Positions 36,720 through 49,612 are shown, counted from the stretch's first letter. The stretch is 64,000 bases of DNA from Owenia fusiformis (GCA_903813345.2 CAIIXF020000005.1:31191375-31255374); one strand, 5' to 3'. The notes: generated from the letters alone by a model not told the origin. Made by a program: numbers and translations.

Positions 36720-37081
36720 TTACCCTTTCCATTCGTTCGACGGCACATCTTAAAAGAGTGCTTCATCTTCACTGATTCAGTTTACAATAAATCTCTGAAC
36801 TTACCAAGCCAATCAGATTTTATTGTCGGAATATTGACGTTTATTTATTTAATGGTTTTTTCCTTTTTGCGTGATCACAAAGTTAATGAACACATATATA
36901 GGACACGTTCCTTCCAGCTTGCTGATTGGTTGAAAAGGACAGTGCGGATGTTTGAAATGATTTATGATGTGGGCCGTCACAGGCACCGGTCATACTGTAG
37001 GGGTAGAGCTGCTAAGCTGTAATATAGTCTAAACTAGGAAGTGGGTAGTTTATAACTAGACTCGATCCGCACACTTGGTAA
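36720..37081 (-). mobile_element. TACCCT-ended non-autonomous element, reverse orientation
   Basis: TTACCCTTTCCATTCGTTCGAC...TCTTAAAAGAG at the left and GCACACTTGGTAA at the right match the family at 49987-50304, reversed. A copy lies at 61671-61974, so it predates the duplication. Confidence 0.65.
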
Positions 37082-37495
37082 GATTGTGTAGGATTAGAGG
37101 GGCCATCATTTTGTCCATCTGTCTATCTGTCCTTGTGTCTGTCTGTCAGATGATATCTCAAATACCAGTAATCTTACAGGTAGATGCCACTGATTACAGT
37201 TTGTAGCTGGTTTATAAAATTGGATTTTATCAATAGTTTTAGCTATATAAGAATTCCATTTTATGAACTTCTGAGTTTGTGTTTGAAATAGTCATGTGTT
37301 GCAAATGTGGGCAAGAAGAGACACTAGTACTATGGTTATTTCTTGCATGGAATATTCAAAATGAATAATGATTTGAGGAAAGATGTTTTCTTCAGTTGCT
37401 CCTCTATGGAGTTGCAATTTCTCTCATTCTAAGTAATTCAATGAATTATGTCCTTCCGGTGTAGTAAAGTTAATTTACTGAACCAGGGGACAATA

Positions 37496-37925
37496 ACCCA
37501 AATGCGAGTAGAAATAATCTTGATTTATGTCATTAAAAATTCAAAATTCGGTCAAAGTAATATCATATTTGAAATCTACATGTAAAATTTCATCTAGAAA
37601 TGTGGTTTTAAAAAGTGTTATCAACTTTGAAAAAATTAATTTTCTTTGAAAATGTGACTTCTAGCTCGGGGAGATTCCCCATAGACCCCATGCTATAAAA
37701 TCACAAAAAATGAAACATCTTTTCTTTTAGTAGACAGATAATATTTTGCTTTACTGGACATATTTTCATTAGTAAGAATCAGACACATAAGGGTTACATG
37801 AAAATTGAGCCACTTAAATTGATAATATTCAAGTTTAAGGGAACTTTCTTATATACCTGCCATGTTAATTGACCCGAATCAGCTACCTGGTGGTGAAACT
37901 GGTAACTACCTACTCGCATTTGGGT
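37496..37925. mobile_element. 430-bp MITE (ACCCAAATGCGAGTAG ends), first copy
   Basis: The ends ACCCAAATGCGAGTAG and CTACTCGCATTTGGGT form a perfect inverted pair. Copy B has the unoccupied site (GGGGACAATTCATTTAC near 62440-62460). The target duplication is AT-rich, 3-4 bp (AAT/AATT). No open frame is present. Confidence 0.9.
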
Positions 37926-38554
37926 AATTCATTTACTTGATAAAATGTTTCCAGTTAAGGAAATAAGTGAAATAGTGCTGAAAATATGAATTTCTTGAAC
38001 ATGAAATCATTTCTTTTACCATATTTCCCTGGAGTGTTTTAATAGTCAATGATAGGCATACTCTTCCATTGCTCTGCATCGGACATATCACCTTTTTATA
38101 AGGTTCGAGGAGTATGTGGCATATTTGATACCAGAGAAAAAAATTGTGAATGTTGGAGTGAGAGTAGGGGTTTGCTTTTTATTATCATTCAGCTTTGCAC
38201 ATAATTTTTGTAAAAAAATAATGACATTCACTTTCGTCATCCTTAAAGCTTTTTTGTGAAGTAGATTTGATTCTATTACAAACCACAAAAATGATATTTT
38301 AGATAATAAATTGGAAATGTAGTAGTACTCCAGGTGCTGATTTAAGTGCCATCTATACATTAAATACAGTTAAAAAGACAATGTTTTCTCAAGATGATTG
38401 TTGATGCTCAAGATGTGCACAAAACTGAATAACAAAATGTCAAAGTGGAAAAGCTGGAAGGCAATATCACTCATTTAGCCTTTTACATTTGGACCAAATA
38501 TCTGTTTTCTAATTTGAATTATCAATACATATATTTTACAGCTCACTGGTAATT

Positions 38555-38990
38555 ACCCAAATGCGAGTAGGTAGTTACCAGTTTCACCACCAGGTGGCTG
38601 ATTCGGGTCAATTAACATGGCAGGTATATAAGAAAGTTCCCTTAAACTTGAATATTTTCAATTTAAGTGGCTCAATTTTCATATAACCCTTATGTGTCTG
38701 ATACTTATACTAATGAAAATATATCCAGTAAAGCAAAATATTATCTGTCCACTAAAAGAAAATATATTTCATTTTTTGTGATTTTATAGCATGGGGTCTA
38801 TGGGGAATCTCCCCGAGCTAGAAGTCACATTTTCAAAGAAAATTAATTTTTCAAAGTTAATAAACACTTTTTAAAACCACATTTCTAGATGTAATTTTAC
38901 ATGTAGATTTCAAATATGATATTACTTTGACTGAATTTTGAATTTTTGAATAATGACGTAAATCAAGATTATTTCTACTCGCATCTGGGT
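38555..38990. mobile_element. 436-bp MITE, second copy in inverted orientation
   Basis: Same family as 37496-37925, about 630 bp away and reversed, so the two could form a very long hairpin. The right end is CTACTCGCATCTGGGT. Copy B again lacks it (CACTAGTTATTCATC near 63057-63071). Confidence 0.9.
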
Positions 38991-39559
38991 TATTCATCAA
39001 TTTAACCACACATATGTCATTCATATTAAGATTTATTATAAAGCATCCTCCAGTTATGAAATCCGTAGATGGATCGTTTCCATTTAAAAATTATGATGTC
39101 AAAATGGCAAAATATATCACTTTCTGTTCATATACACCAGATAAAGCTCCTTTTACTGGTGTCCTATAATTGAAAAATGTCTTATATTATATAACGCTTG
39201 AATATTTAGAAAACTCAGTGAAAAATTATTTCACATGTGCATTTTTGTTAGAATGAAGTAAAACGGGAAACAAAATTAAAATAAACAGATTTACTCTGTG
39301 GTCCTAGAGACCCCTGAAGAAGAGGTGTCTTATTTGTTTTGACTTGATGACTTTGTGGATTTATGGTGAATAATAAATTCCAGTATAAGAATTGACTTAG
39401 ATTGATTATCTTTTTCTACATTTAATTAGGTTCAGCTAGGCATCTTTTGATATATGACAAATATCTTCAGTTTTCACTATAGATATACTAATATACAATT
39501 CACCCTGAGACATAGTAGGCCTCTGGATGGAACATATTTGTGTTCAGATGTAATTTATC

Positions 39560-39830
39560 TTAAACTGCAGGTCGGATCTGGGGGGGGGGGGCATATTTGA
39601 AGTAGGAAAAAATTATAAAAATAAATAAAAATTGGGCCCCTAAAACTAAAAAGTGGGCCCAAATTAGAAAAATTTAAGGCTCACTATCTTGATAATTTGG
39701 CCTTAAAAATAAGGCCTTGAAAGGCCTATTTATGCTGAAAAGGCCCATTAATAAGGCCTTTAAAAAGTAATTTTCTGCCCCTCCCTCACCCCCCATATCC
39801 GCCAGTGAACTAAAATCTTCATCAGGGATG
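39560..39830. repeat. Repeat with G12/C-rich ends
   Basis: GGATCTGGGGGGGGG at the left and CCCCCCATATCCGCC at the right frame a GGCCTT/AAGGCC-rich middle. Related C-rich ends (CGCCCCCTCTTGATTTTCAGATC) recur near 31650, 33008, 51450 and 52950. It is present in both copies (63640-63820). Confidence 0.5.
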
Positions 39831-40177
39831 ACACACAGATATTATCTACATCGACTTTATTAAAAGCAAACATTCATCAACTTACAGGATTTATTTATAC
39901 AACATGTACAGATATATTTTATTCAATAAGTCATTGCTTATCAAGGTAATCAGGTTTAAATTCGTGTGACATGAATGTTTATTCATTTTTTATTTTCACG
40001 AAAATGCTATGTTTTTGTAAATGTTAGCTCTAAACTAGATTCATGATGACATATATTGATTTACTGTTAAATCCAGGTGATGAATTCATTAATTATAGGT
40101 ATAGATTTGATCAGCTTTAATTTTATAAAAGTGATATTTCATCTTAGCACTCTCAATGATGTGTTACTGTACATATA

Positions 40178-41168
40178 TAGGGTGTCTCAAAAAAATGTAC
40201 CCAAAAGTATATCAACACCATAGACAAACCAATCAATATTTTCAGACATTTTTTGCATGATCTTGTAGATAAAAGCTGAAAGTTTTTCCCCTATGCTCAG
40301 TTTTTAATTCAGTTTTGCCTTTTTGATACTTTGAACAGTTACCTTTTACACCACATATTCAATGTAACCTCATATTTCGATGATAGTCTGCATCCTTACT
40401 ACTACATTGTTCATCACATTTGATATTTCTGCTGGAATGTTTTGATTTTTGTTCGGATACTGATCTTAAGTTGTTCTAGGTCTCTTAACTTGGGTTTAGC
40501 ACAAAAATGGTCCTTTAAATAGCCTCAGGGAAAAAACTATGGGCCGTCAAATATGGTGAATAGGGAGGCCCTCACAATGTCTTATAGCCCCCTTATACAA
40601 AGAGGTCAGACATTCAAGAAACTGCTTTTGTTGGGATTTTAGTGTAGCTTCTGTTATGTGTATCAATTTGAGACCACTGTGTTTTCATTTGGATATCGTT
40701 TGGTCTCCAGGCTAGCCTGCCTAACTCTGGAAGGTAACTCCTGAATCACTTGCCGATAATTGACCTGATTATCTGTGTTTGTTCTGCCATCGTCATCCTC
40801 AAACATCTTTCTCTGTGGCTATTTGAAGGAGTGTTTTAATGCTCATTCCAAGCAAAAAGACCTAGAACAACTTAAGGGCAACATCCAAAGAGAAATTCAA
40901 AACATTCAACCGGAATTATTATCAAATGTGATGAACAATGTAGCAGTAAGGATACAGGCTGTCATTGAAATATGAGGTTACATCGATTATGTGGTGTAAA
41001 AGGTAAAGGGTTAAAGCACCAAAAAGACAAGACTAAAATAAAAATGGTGTATTGGGGAGAAAACTTTCATGTTTTGGCTACATGACCATGCAAAAAATGT
41101 CTGAAAATATTGATTGGTTTATCTGTGCTTTTGATATACTTTTGGGTACATTTTTTTGAGACACCCTG
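40178..41168. mobile_element. Mariner-lineage foldback built from two transposase 3' ends
   Basis: The ends are TAGGGTGTCTCAAAAAAATG and its complement ...GAGACACCCTG, with TA on both sides. The arms are about 400 bp. Both arms encode the same transposase C-terminal segment, pointing inward. Plus strand about 40798-40975: SNIFLCGYLKECF then NVMNNVAVRIQAVIEI. Minus strand about 40560-40330: decayed PPYSPYLTAHSFF then NVMNNVVVRMQ. These match the SPDL.P.DFFLWGYLK and C-terminal blocks of IS630/mariner-type transposases. The N-terminal domain and the first two catalytic Asp residues are missing, so it is non-functional. Confidence 0.8.
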
Positions 41169-41875
41169 TATATATTATATGTTACGTTTCTTTAAGTCTG
41201 TGCCGAAGTTCCTATTAAGGTAAATGTCACTTTCAGAAAGATGGCAGTAGAAGTCTCTCTATTGTCAGCATTAGATAGAAGGGTCCATTTATAAATAAAT
41301 GCATGATTAGAATAAAAAACAAAATTATTTGTCTGAGGTAGAACTAGATTTAAAAAAATATTGGAGGTATGAGAAAAAGATAAGGTTTTTATGATATGAT
41401 TACACATTTTTTTTTAGTATTTCACTTTGGTCATTTGTTGTAGATATAATCATTCACTAGAAGATAAAAACCATCCATGTTTAAAAAATCATAAGATGGC
41501 AGTAACATTTTATATGTCATTTGAAGAATGTAATCCTATTTTCTTTACTTTATTGCTATATTTACTGTTATTGAAAATTGTATATCGGATGTACGTTTGG
41601 CCCTAAAAGGGCATCAGTACTAATATAATAAAATCCTATTCTATGCCAATATTTAAGATTACTCTTAGATATATCTAATAAGAAATGTTCATTCTGGAAC
41701 AAGAAATGTATAATGTAATGACTTTGGAGCCTCTAATCATTTGGGAGCTGCTAATATCAACTACAACCTATTGTTTGGTCATTATTTATTATTTCCTCAT
41801 CAATATTAATCTACTTTGCTCTCTTTTTCAAGACGCGTAATTATGCATAGTGCACATAATTATGTAGAGTCTTGT

Positions 41876-42333
41876 TTTTATCACACCATCGGTGGGATAT
41901 AGTCGTCATACTGGTCGTGGTCGTGATTGTGGTCGTGATCGTGGTCGTGATCGTCCCGCTTTTTGTCATCGCCGGATTTCCTTCAAATTTACACACATGA
42001 TAGAGGATATCAAGTACTAGAGCTGATTAAATTTTGGGCGGCCATCTTGTTTTCTGGTGGCCATTTTGAAGGTTTTTCGAAAAATCTTGTCATCGCCATT
42101 TCAGGAAAACTGCTCATCGGATTTCCTTCTTTACACAAATGATAGAGGATATCAAGTATACTAGAGCTGATTAACTTTTGGGTGGCCATCTTGTTTTCTG
42201 GTGGCCATTTTGAAGGTTTTTTGAAAAATCTTGTTTCTTGTTCTTGAAATTTGTAAACTTAATAGGAGAACAGTTTTCCTGGTTCATAGTGTCTGCCTAT
42301 TTGATGGTGTGATCTCGTTCACGTCCTGTGCCT
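41876..42333 (+). repeat. HINE-like element before copy B, head intact
   Basis: The head ATCACACCATCGGTGGGATATAG and the GTGGTCGTGATCGTGG minisatellite lead into two and a half core units and the tail GATGGTGTGATC...GTGCCTTGT. Compared with 26019-26690 it has the head but fewer core units. Confidence 0.75.
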
Positions 42334-42363
42334 TGTTCTAGGCTTATTTGAATACTGCATCAT

Positions 42364-43456
42364 CTACGTTTTATTTAACGCCGTCCTTACATTAGATGGA
42401 CCCCAAAAAATAATGCTGGACGGAAAAATAAAAAAATCCTAGACTATATCCTATTTAGTCTGAATTATATTCAGACTATAAGGCACCTATGTTAAAGTTT
42501 GGTAATTCTAAATATTTGTTTACATAGGAAGTGCTATTCAAAATGGCTGATTGGGTAAAATTAATTTGCAAATTTGTTACTTCAACTAGCTTTATTTCCA
42601 CTTGACAATATGCTGTGTTACTTTTTATTGCATTTAATTGTACTTTACTATTAAATTGAAATTTTGTAATGTTTATTTTATTGAAAAAATGGTTCCTCTA
42701 ATTGATAATTTTGTGCAAAAAATTTCACTGCAATTTCCACAGGAAAGTAGTACATCATAACCCGAGTCCGCACTTTATTTCCACAGCAATTTCTAAAAAT
42801 CTTACCTTTCAATTTAGTTAAACATATCAAATGAAAAAATATAAATTGGCCTACCTTGTGAAGACAAAATCTAAGTATAATAGGCAGATAATCAGCAGTG
42901 TTTTAGAGAAACACTGAGATAATTATCTTACTGTAATTCGGCCACCATTTTGATTGACCTCTAAAACCAAAACTTCATTGCTTTGAGATTAATGGGTCAG
43001 TAGCAAAAACCTTTATCACTGTCCTGCCATCTTTCAATGGATACTGTGAATTATTAACAATAAGTATTACACATAAACTTGACAACAAACTGTTTAATTA
43101 ATACAATTGATCTTTTTGGCATTTACTTACATGATAGTGAGGAAGCACAAAGGGCAACATTTGAAAACAAATAAAATATTACAAGTCAAAAATACATATC
43201 AAACTATTGAATGTTGATCTTTATATTTCATTGAGATTGATAATGTGTCAGAAAGGAATATTGAGTTTATTAATTTACATCAGAGTGAGGAAGAACAAGG
43301 GGCAACATTGAAAAACAAAGTAATTAGGAAAACAATTTTCATTTTTAATTAGTTTCAGGCCTTTAATTTTTCGGACCCACTTTTTTTGGTTTGGACTCTT
43401 TTTTTTACCGTGGGGTCCATTGGACCCACTTTTTGGTAACACTAAATAAAACGCTG
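42364..43456. mobile_element. 1.1 kb insertion in copy B, inverted ends, ATCAT duplication
   Basis: CTACGTTTTATTTA at the left and TAAATAAAACGCTG at the right are inverted ends. ATCAT flanks both (42359-42363 and 43457-43461), and copy A has the single empty site GCATCATGAATATT. GGACCCC / GGGGTCC and GGACCCACTTTTT boxes lie inside the ends. It contains no long open frame. The superfamily is uncertain. Confidence 0.8.
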
Positions 43457-44419
43457 ATCATGAATATTACTATATTACTATATATTATTTAGTGATATTT
43501 ACTTTCTAGGGAATGTATGCCTCAAGAATGAAAAGAATTGAAAAACAAATGAAGGATTGTTCATATGAGTTTACTGTGACATTAATTTGGAAACTTAATG
43601 AAATGATTAGAATGTGTTGTAATCTATGTCATCGTAAACTTTGCTCTTTTACCTGTTCATAAATCGTAATTGTTTTCCAAACACTTCATATCTCTCAATC
43701 TTTCTTAATACAGTATAAGGGGATGGATTAAAGTACAGAACAGTATTTTAATTCACCATGAAGACTTGCTTCCTTTCTTCATTCCCGTATTCCCCTTTTT
43801 ACATCTTTCTCGAAAACATGTACCTTAGTACTGGTCTGAGTACTGGTATGGTAATAAGTTCAAGAGAAATGACTGTTCCATATAGTTTAGCTAATGAAGC
43901 CCCATCAGGCAATGTGCTGAAGAGAATATTTCTTATTTTTACCTGTACTATTAGCAGTAATTTAATTCCTAGATAATTTTTCTAATGCATTTCATTAGGT
44001 GTTATTGCTCATCAGAGTTTTTATAATGAACATGTATTATAAAAAACAGTAATCTCCCCAGGATTTTTCTTAGGTGGGTGCAAAATTCTCATTTTCACAA
44101 TTCAGACCAAAATTGGTCAAAATATGCCAATTTTTCATAATTTTTCTCATTTTCAAGTGGGTGCAAATGGATTTTCAGGAAGGTGCAAGCCTATTTTCAA
44201 AATCTCATGTGGGTACTGCGCCTACTTGCTTTAAGTGCTGCAAAATGATAAATGACATTTTCAAAGGAATCATATATCTTTACATCAATTATGCTGGAAC
44301 CATTACTGTTTTTAGATCATCTTCAAAATTCTTTTTTTACACGCCTAACCATTGACAACGTACAGTGACAAAATATACTGTCGTACACTTTAGACGTACA
44401 GTGCCACTATTAACCGATT

Positions 44420-44912
44420 TGAAGCAAAGACAATGATGTAGGTTTGAGGAATCTGAGTCTGAGGAATATATGAAGGATTTCATGTTTGATTTCGTGTGTA
44501 TTCGTTTAGGAAGATATTATATCTCATGAATTTCAATTACAGGGCCAGGGACAATGTACAGTGGAGTTGACAATGCACATTTCTGATTTTTTAAATTACA
44601 ATAAATACATGGATATTTATTAATCTTCATCCGTCCTAAATTGTGTTGTTTAGAGAAACATATTCTCATAAAATTATTCGACATTCTTAGACGATAGGGG
44701 AGGAAATTCTCAAAGGAAATGTGTAAAAAACAGCATTTTCCGACCGATCCAATTATATGGGTAGATTGAGTACGAAAAAAAAATCGACCACTGTTCGAAA
44801 ATATTTTTATGTTTGAAAGTTAAACGTCTTCCTAAACGAATACACACGAAATCAAATGTGAAATCCTTCATGTATTCCTCAGATAATAGTCAATGATAGT
44901 CTTTGCATGATT
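44420..44912. mobile_element. Copy B version of the 27664-28155 inverted-repeat element
   Basis: Same arms (ATTCGTTTAGGAAGA / TCTTCCTAAACGAAT), shared by descent through the duplication. Confidence 0.75.
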
Positions 44913-44943
44913 ATTACCTTATGCTATTAAATGACTATATAAA

Positions 44944-45709
44944 CAGAGATCACGGTAGACGTTCGCCATTCGCCAATCGCGAATTTTCGAAAGAGGTGGC
45001 GAAAAATATGTAAAGGTATTTCGCAGTTATGGCGAATTAGAGGTGTCACGGTTTCCCGATATTGGACCGAATTTCGGTCCAGATGCTTCGGTTCGGGACA
45101 TGGGACAGAAAGGGTTAATATCGGTACATAGATTCCTTCCCTAGAATGCATAAAAACGTGTATAAATAGCGAGGAACACCTTCGACTTCGTTCTGAAAAA
45201 TTAAATATTTTCACTTACCTCGTACCTAGTTTACACTTCTTTGCATTGAAAAGTGTTATTAACGGACCCGCGATTTCAGGTAGATGGTAATGCTTGTTCG
45301 TAAATTTCTTCATCGTCGTTCGCAAATCGAGTGCATTATCAGTATGCCGGATGTAGGAAAGAAATTGAAAAATCGAGCCGGCATCTAAGTCGAAAAAGTC
45401 GGCAGTTTGGAAGTATTTTGGGACTTCGATATCACGAGGTAAACGAATTGGTCATATTACACCGTGCAGACTATGTGAAATGCCGATCACATTCGTGGCA
45501 GATGCTTTACATTCAATTTTAATTGACGTTTTTTATTTCTGAATATGATTTTGAAAAGTGAAACTGTCATCATCAGACATTGCATCATTTTTAATGTTCC
45601 CTTTTTTACGGTTTTTCAAAATGGCTAATTCATATTTTGGTTGGCGAAAATTTTTTTGGAAGATTTAGCCACAATGGCTAACAAGTTTTTTCAACTATCG
45701 TGATCTCTG
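44944..45709. mobile_element. 766-bp hAT-type non-autonomous element
   Basis: The inverted ends are CAGAGATCACGGTAG and CTATCGTGATCTCTG. TATATAAA is duplicated on both sides (44936-44943 and 45710-45717). Copy A keeps the empty site (GACTATATAAATCATG near 28183). The 8-bp duplication and CAGNG terminus are diagnostic of hAT. The open frames inside (44927-45214 minus, 45331-45522 plus) do not resemble a hAT transposase. The base composition is more CG-rich than the host sequence. Confidence 0.88.
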
Positions 45710-46533
45710 TATATAAATCATGTCTTCCCCTTCATTAAGTTATTAACTAATAACTTAAGTAGAGGAAATTAGATTCATTTTATTCATATTTTGTTATCAG
45801 CTTTATTTTGTCAGAATCGTGACATAATTAGGAATAAACAATGATAGGCCCTTTAAGATGTTGACATTCAGCATGTGTTGGGCAGAATGTCAGTATGAAG
45901 CAGGCACCCAATATTATTTATTCAGATTGAAACATTAAAATGACATTCTGATACTCATAGCATCTTTCTCTGTTGCATCGCAGATGGATCCAGAAGGATA
46001 GAGATGGAGAGGGTGTGGCTTACCACGATGTTAAAATGAAGGAAAACATTGTCCAAAGAATGGCTATAAAAGTCCCTGAAAATGACAATCTTGGATCAGG
46101 ATTTTTCACTTGTTTGTGATGTCAATAAAGATAATGTAGGTTCCTAAGTGCTCAAATAAAGAATGCAATTGGACATTGCCACAACTTCCCCAGTTTATTG
46201 GTCACATGGGAAAGCATGGAATCATGGGATCTGCCATTACTATGTGAAGCTATATTCATAAAATAAATGAATGGCTAACCACAATTAATTATCATTATGT
46301 AGCAAGTATGCAACAAAATATGAAGCCTACTATACTTGACGGGAATTTAAAGTAAAAACCCAATCATGTGGCCATATTTTATCTACTTCTAGGTCTCTTC
46401 GCTCTATTTTGCAATTCAAAACATGTACTATTATCGTGACCGTGAAAAATTGTACTGATGAATAAGTTTCACTTCAGTTAATTAATTACAGCAGTTATCT
46501 CTTCAATATTTAACATGAAACATATTTCATATA

Positions 46534-47449
46534 CAGGGTGTTCAAAAAAAAACGCAACCCAAAGAAATTGCTATATCTTGAAAAATACTGGTTCAATTAT
46601 GTTCATATTTTCAGGAAATAAAGAAGAGACTGTGTGTGTATAGCTCCTGCCAATGGTTAGTTGTAAAACATGATGCCTTGGACACCTGCTCAAAAAACAG
46701 TTGTACTAGCAAAATGCGAAAAACGCAGTCAGGGGTGACTGCAACTGCAAAAAATTAAATAACTTCCTAACCATAGTGTTTTGGCTCTTCAAATTTGGGA
46801 CAAACCATCTTCATTCACTGTTTGATAAATCTGTAGAGTGAAATCAAAATCACTTCAGGGACTTCACTGTCATGGTTGAAATGCTTTGAAATCGCAGTCA
46901 AACGCCCTGGTTCAGGGAGACTTAAGAAGGCATTTTGACCATGACTATAAAGTCCCTGGAGTGATTTTGATGAAACTTCACAAATCCACCACACATTGAA
47001 TAAGGATAATTTGTGCCAAATCTGAAGTGCCAAAACACCATGGTTAGAAAGTTATTTGGTTTTATTGCTGTGGCAGTCACCTCTGACTGCGTTTTCATAT
47101 TTTCCTAGTACAACTGTCATTTGAGCAGGTGTCCAAGGCATCATGTTTTACAACTTCCTGACAACAGGAGCTATACATACACAGTCTCTTCTTTCTTTTC
47201 CTGAAAAATAAACATAATTGAATTAGTATTTTCCCAGATATAGTTATTTTCCATTCACGTTTTTCGTATTTTGCTAGTACAACTGTCTTTTGAGCAAGTG
47301 TCCAAGACATCATGTTTTACAACTAACTAACAACAGTGGCTATACATACACAGTCTCTTCTTTCTTTCCTGAAAATATGAACATAATTGGATTAGTATTT
47401 TCCAAGATATCGCGATTTCTTTGGGTTGCGCCTTTTTTTGAACACCCTG
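46534..47449. mobile_element. Mariner-type palindrome with duplicated 5' end
   Basis: The ends are CAGGGTGTTCAAAAAAAAACGC and GCGCCTTTTTTTGAACACCCTG with flanking TA. Copy A has the empty site (CATATATATCACG near 29257). The arms are about 370 bp. Each arm contains a short ATG frame reading MMPWTPAQKTVVLAKCEK (left arm) or close variants (right arm, twice), possibly the start of a transposase. The right arm carries this segment twice (about 47090-47170 and 47265-47320), which lengthens it. Confidence 0.8.
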
Positions 47450-49483
47450 TATATCATGATGTTTCCTGATGAGTGAACATGATCTAATCATATATACCAT
47501 GGGCTTTCAAGAGAATTAATTAAGATTTCTTCAATAGGAGCAGATAGTACATGGAATTGAATATTTTAATTTGATGTGTGCCTCATTTTACTTTGGCCTT
47601 GTGTAGAGGCCCCAAAAAGGGACCTTAAATTCGATAAATACTGATATAAGGTTTTATTCTTGGATGCCCCCCATAATGTTGCTCTTATTGTGGGTTCAGA
47701 GTGGCTCATCTTGGATCTGGTTCATTGACAATATCACTTCTGTAGAATAGACAATGTTAAAAATAAAAATTGGTTAAAAAAGCAAAAAATTACACAGAGA
47801 AACTATGACAAAGGGACCTTCATAAAAAGTATGTCTGTGTTAAAACTGTCTTCAAATCTCTGAAACCATTCCCAGGGTATTGTAATACACTAACATACAC
47901 TATTATGGACCTCTTGGGTTCAGTTACATCTGTTTAACATCATACTTGTCTCAGATTTCCTGCACGCTGCCAATAATAAAATGTTGAAGAAGTAATTATA
48001 AGTTTGTTGAATAACAGTAGAAATTGAAGCATTTTATTAAAACATAAATGTTCAATGAAAATGCATTAAGCTGATTAAAAACAGAAAAGATATGATCTTG
48101 AATCAGATTATTTTTGAAGATGTGTGAAATAAGTTTTACCAGAGGGATATTAGATTCCAGGCCAATCCAGGGTATACGATGAACAGAAATGTTGTTTTGT
48201 TGGAAATCATTATTGGTTTAAACATATTCAAGGATGCAATATAATGATTAAACCAAGGAAGGAACAATAATATATTAACAATAGAAACAGTATATTGGCA
48301 GAGAATCTCAGCTGCTCTGAGTCAATCAGGTTTAACAATATGCGGAGCTGATGTTATTTAGCGATTGAACTTCCCAAGATTGATTTGCAAATTACTACTG
48401 CTCCTTTGACTTACAATTTCGAGTGGAGATAGAGGCAATCACATTGTTTGTTTTACGAAATGAAATCAAAGATTCTTGAAGAGTGGGATGATCTGAAATG
48501 GTGTAATATGAATGAGGAAGTGAAGACGTCATCTGACCAAGAAGAATACAATGGACTTCATTTAGCGATCAAATGATAGCTATATATTTATTAGACTTGA
48601 TTAAATGAAGAAAAGCGTGGGTTGATGCATTTCTTAGTGACAGAATAATTAAGTTTTATGGAGGTTTCAATAGTAGGATTCTGTTATAACATGAATACTG
48701 CATATAATAATACATGGAACCATTTCAAGAGAGTTTATCAATAAAACCAACTGTTGCCTTTCAAGGTTGATGCTTAGAGCAGGAAACATCCTAGAATTCA
48801 TAGGGAACCTGTCTCTATGTAAAGACCTATAGTGGTTCTTTATTTGGAGATAGGATCATCTCTGAATTATGGGATGTTCTCCCTCTTGTTGATGCTGTTA
48901 AAACTTAGGAATTCTTTTATTGTCATCACATTCATGCTGCCTCAGAAACAGTTAGCAATCACTGATGTCTGAGCTACTTAGATTAAAACTCTAAAAATAC
49001 TTTTATTTACAATTGTAGCTATTAAATGAGGTGATACTGTATGCAAAACTAAATTACTGTCATAATTATTGGATTTTCCATGAAAAATCATTACACTTAG
49101 GGAGTTAGAGATATTATCGCTATTGATGATGAATATAAGACTTGATTTGATGATACATGGATTTAATATATGGAATATAAGATTGTTAGTAATGTTATAG
49201 ATATGGATGACATAACACATGAAATCTTAAACTTGCACAAAGATTTGGAGACATACATATTAATATAGGATGATCTAGCATTGGTAAATCTATTGTGACC
49301 ATTGACTGTCATGATATTATATATATAAGTGGTTGAACGAAATAAGAATGCTTTATCGAGCATCATAACTTGTGACTTGTGACTATTATAGGATAAACCT
49401 GCCTTGATTGATACCAAACAACTCTATAAGGGCTTCACTAGAGACCTTTTCGAGAATATATTACATCGTGAAGATAAGGTAGT

Positions 49484-49612
49484 ATGGAGGTCTTTTCAGA
49501 TCACAATATGAATTATCGTGATCAGAAGAATGGTGTCAGGACCCTGGAAGGCCCTGCTAGGGTCTCGCGTAGTAGGAAATTAAGCGATGAGGTCTTTGAA
49601 GAATTAGAAATG
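49484..49612 (+). CDS. Duplicated coding exon, copy B
   Basis: This is the counterpart of 31296-31424, with the same frame and the same GTAAGT donor at 49613. The acceptor-like tract is better here (GTCTTTTCAG, exon from 49500). The protein differs only where SQ has become TL. If the gene continues past the window, the two copies could act as alternative first exons or mutually exclusive internal exons. No partner exon is identified. Confidence 0.55.

Larger units (their letters stand above)
26691..40000 (+). repeat. Tandem segmental duplication, copy A
   Basis: Collinear with 42346-64000 in the same orientation. Matched landmarks are 26757/43500 (TTTC.AGGGAATGTATGCC), 31296/49484 (exon), 33176/53152 (tRNA-like box), 35984/58109, 37100/61990 and 39580/63645. 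The offset between starts is about 15.6 kb. Copy A has its own insertions at 28778-29026, 37496-37925 and 38555-38990. The right limit lies beyond about 39990, because copy B runs off the window. Confidence 0.9.

Noticed and set aside
45331-45522. Possible transposase inside the hAT-type element
   Set aside because: 63 codons only, with no hAT dimerisation or catalytic motifs. The element appears non-coding.
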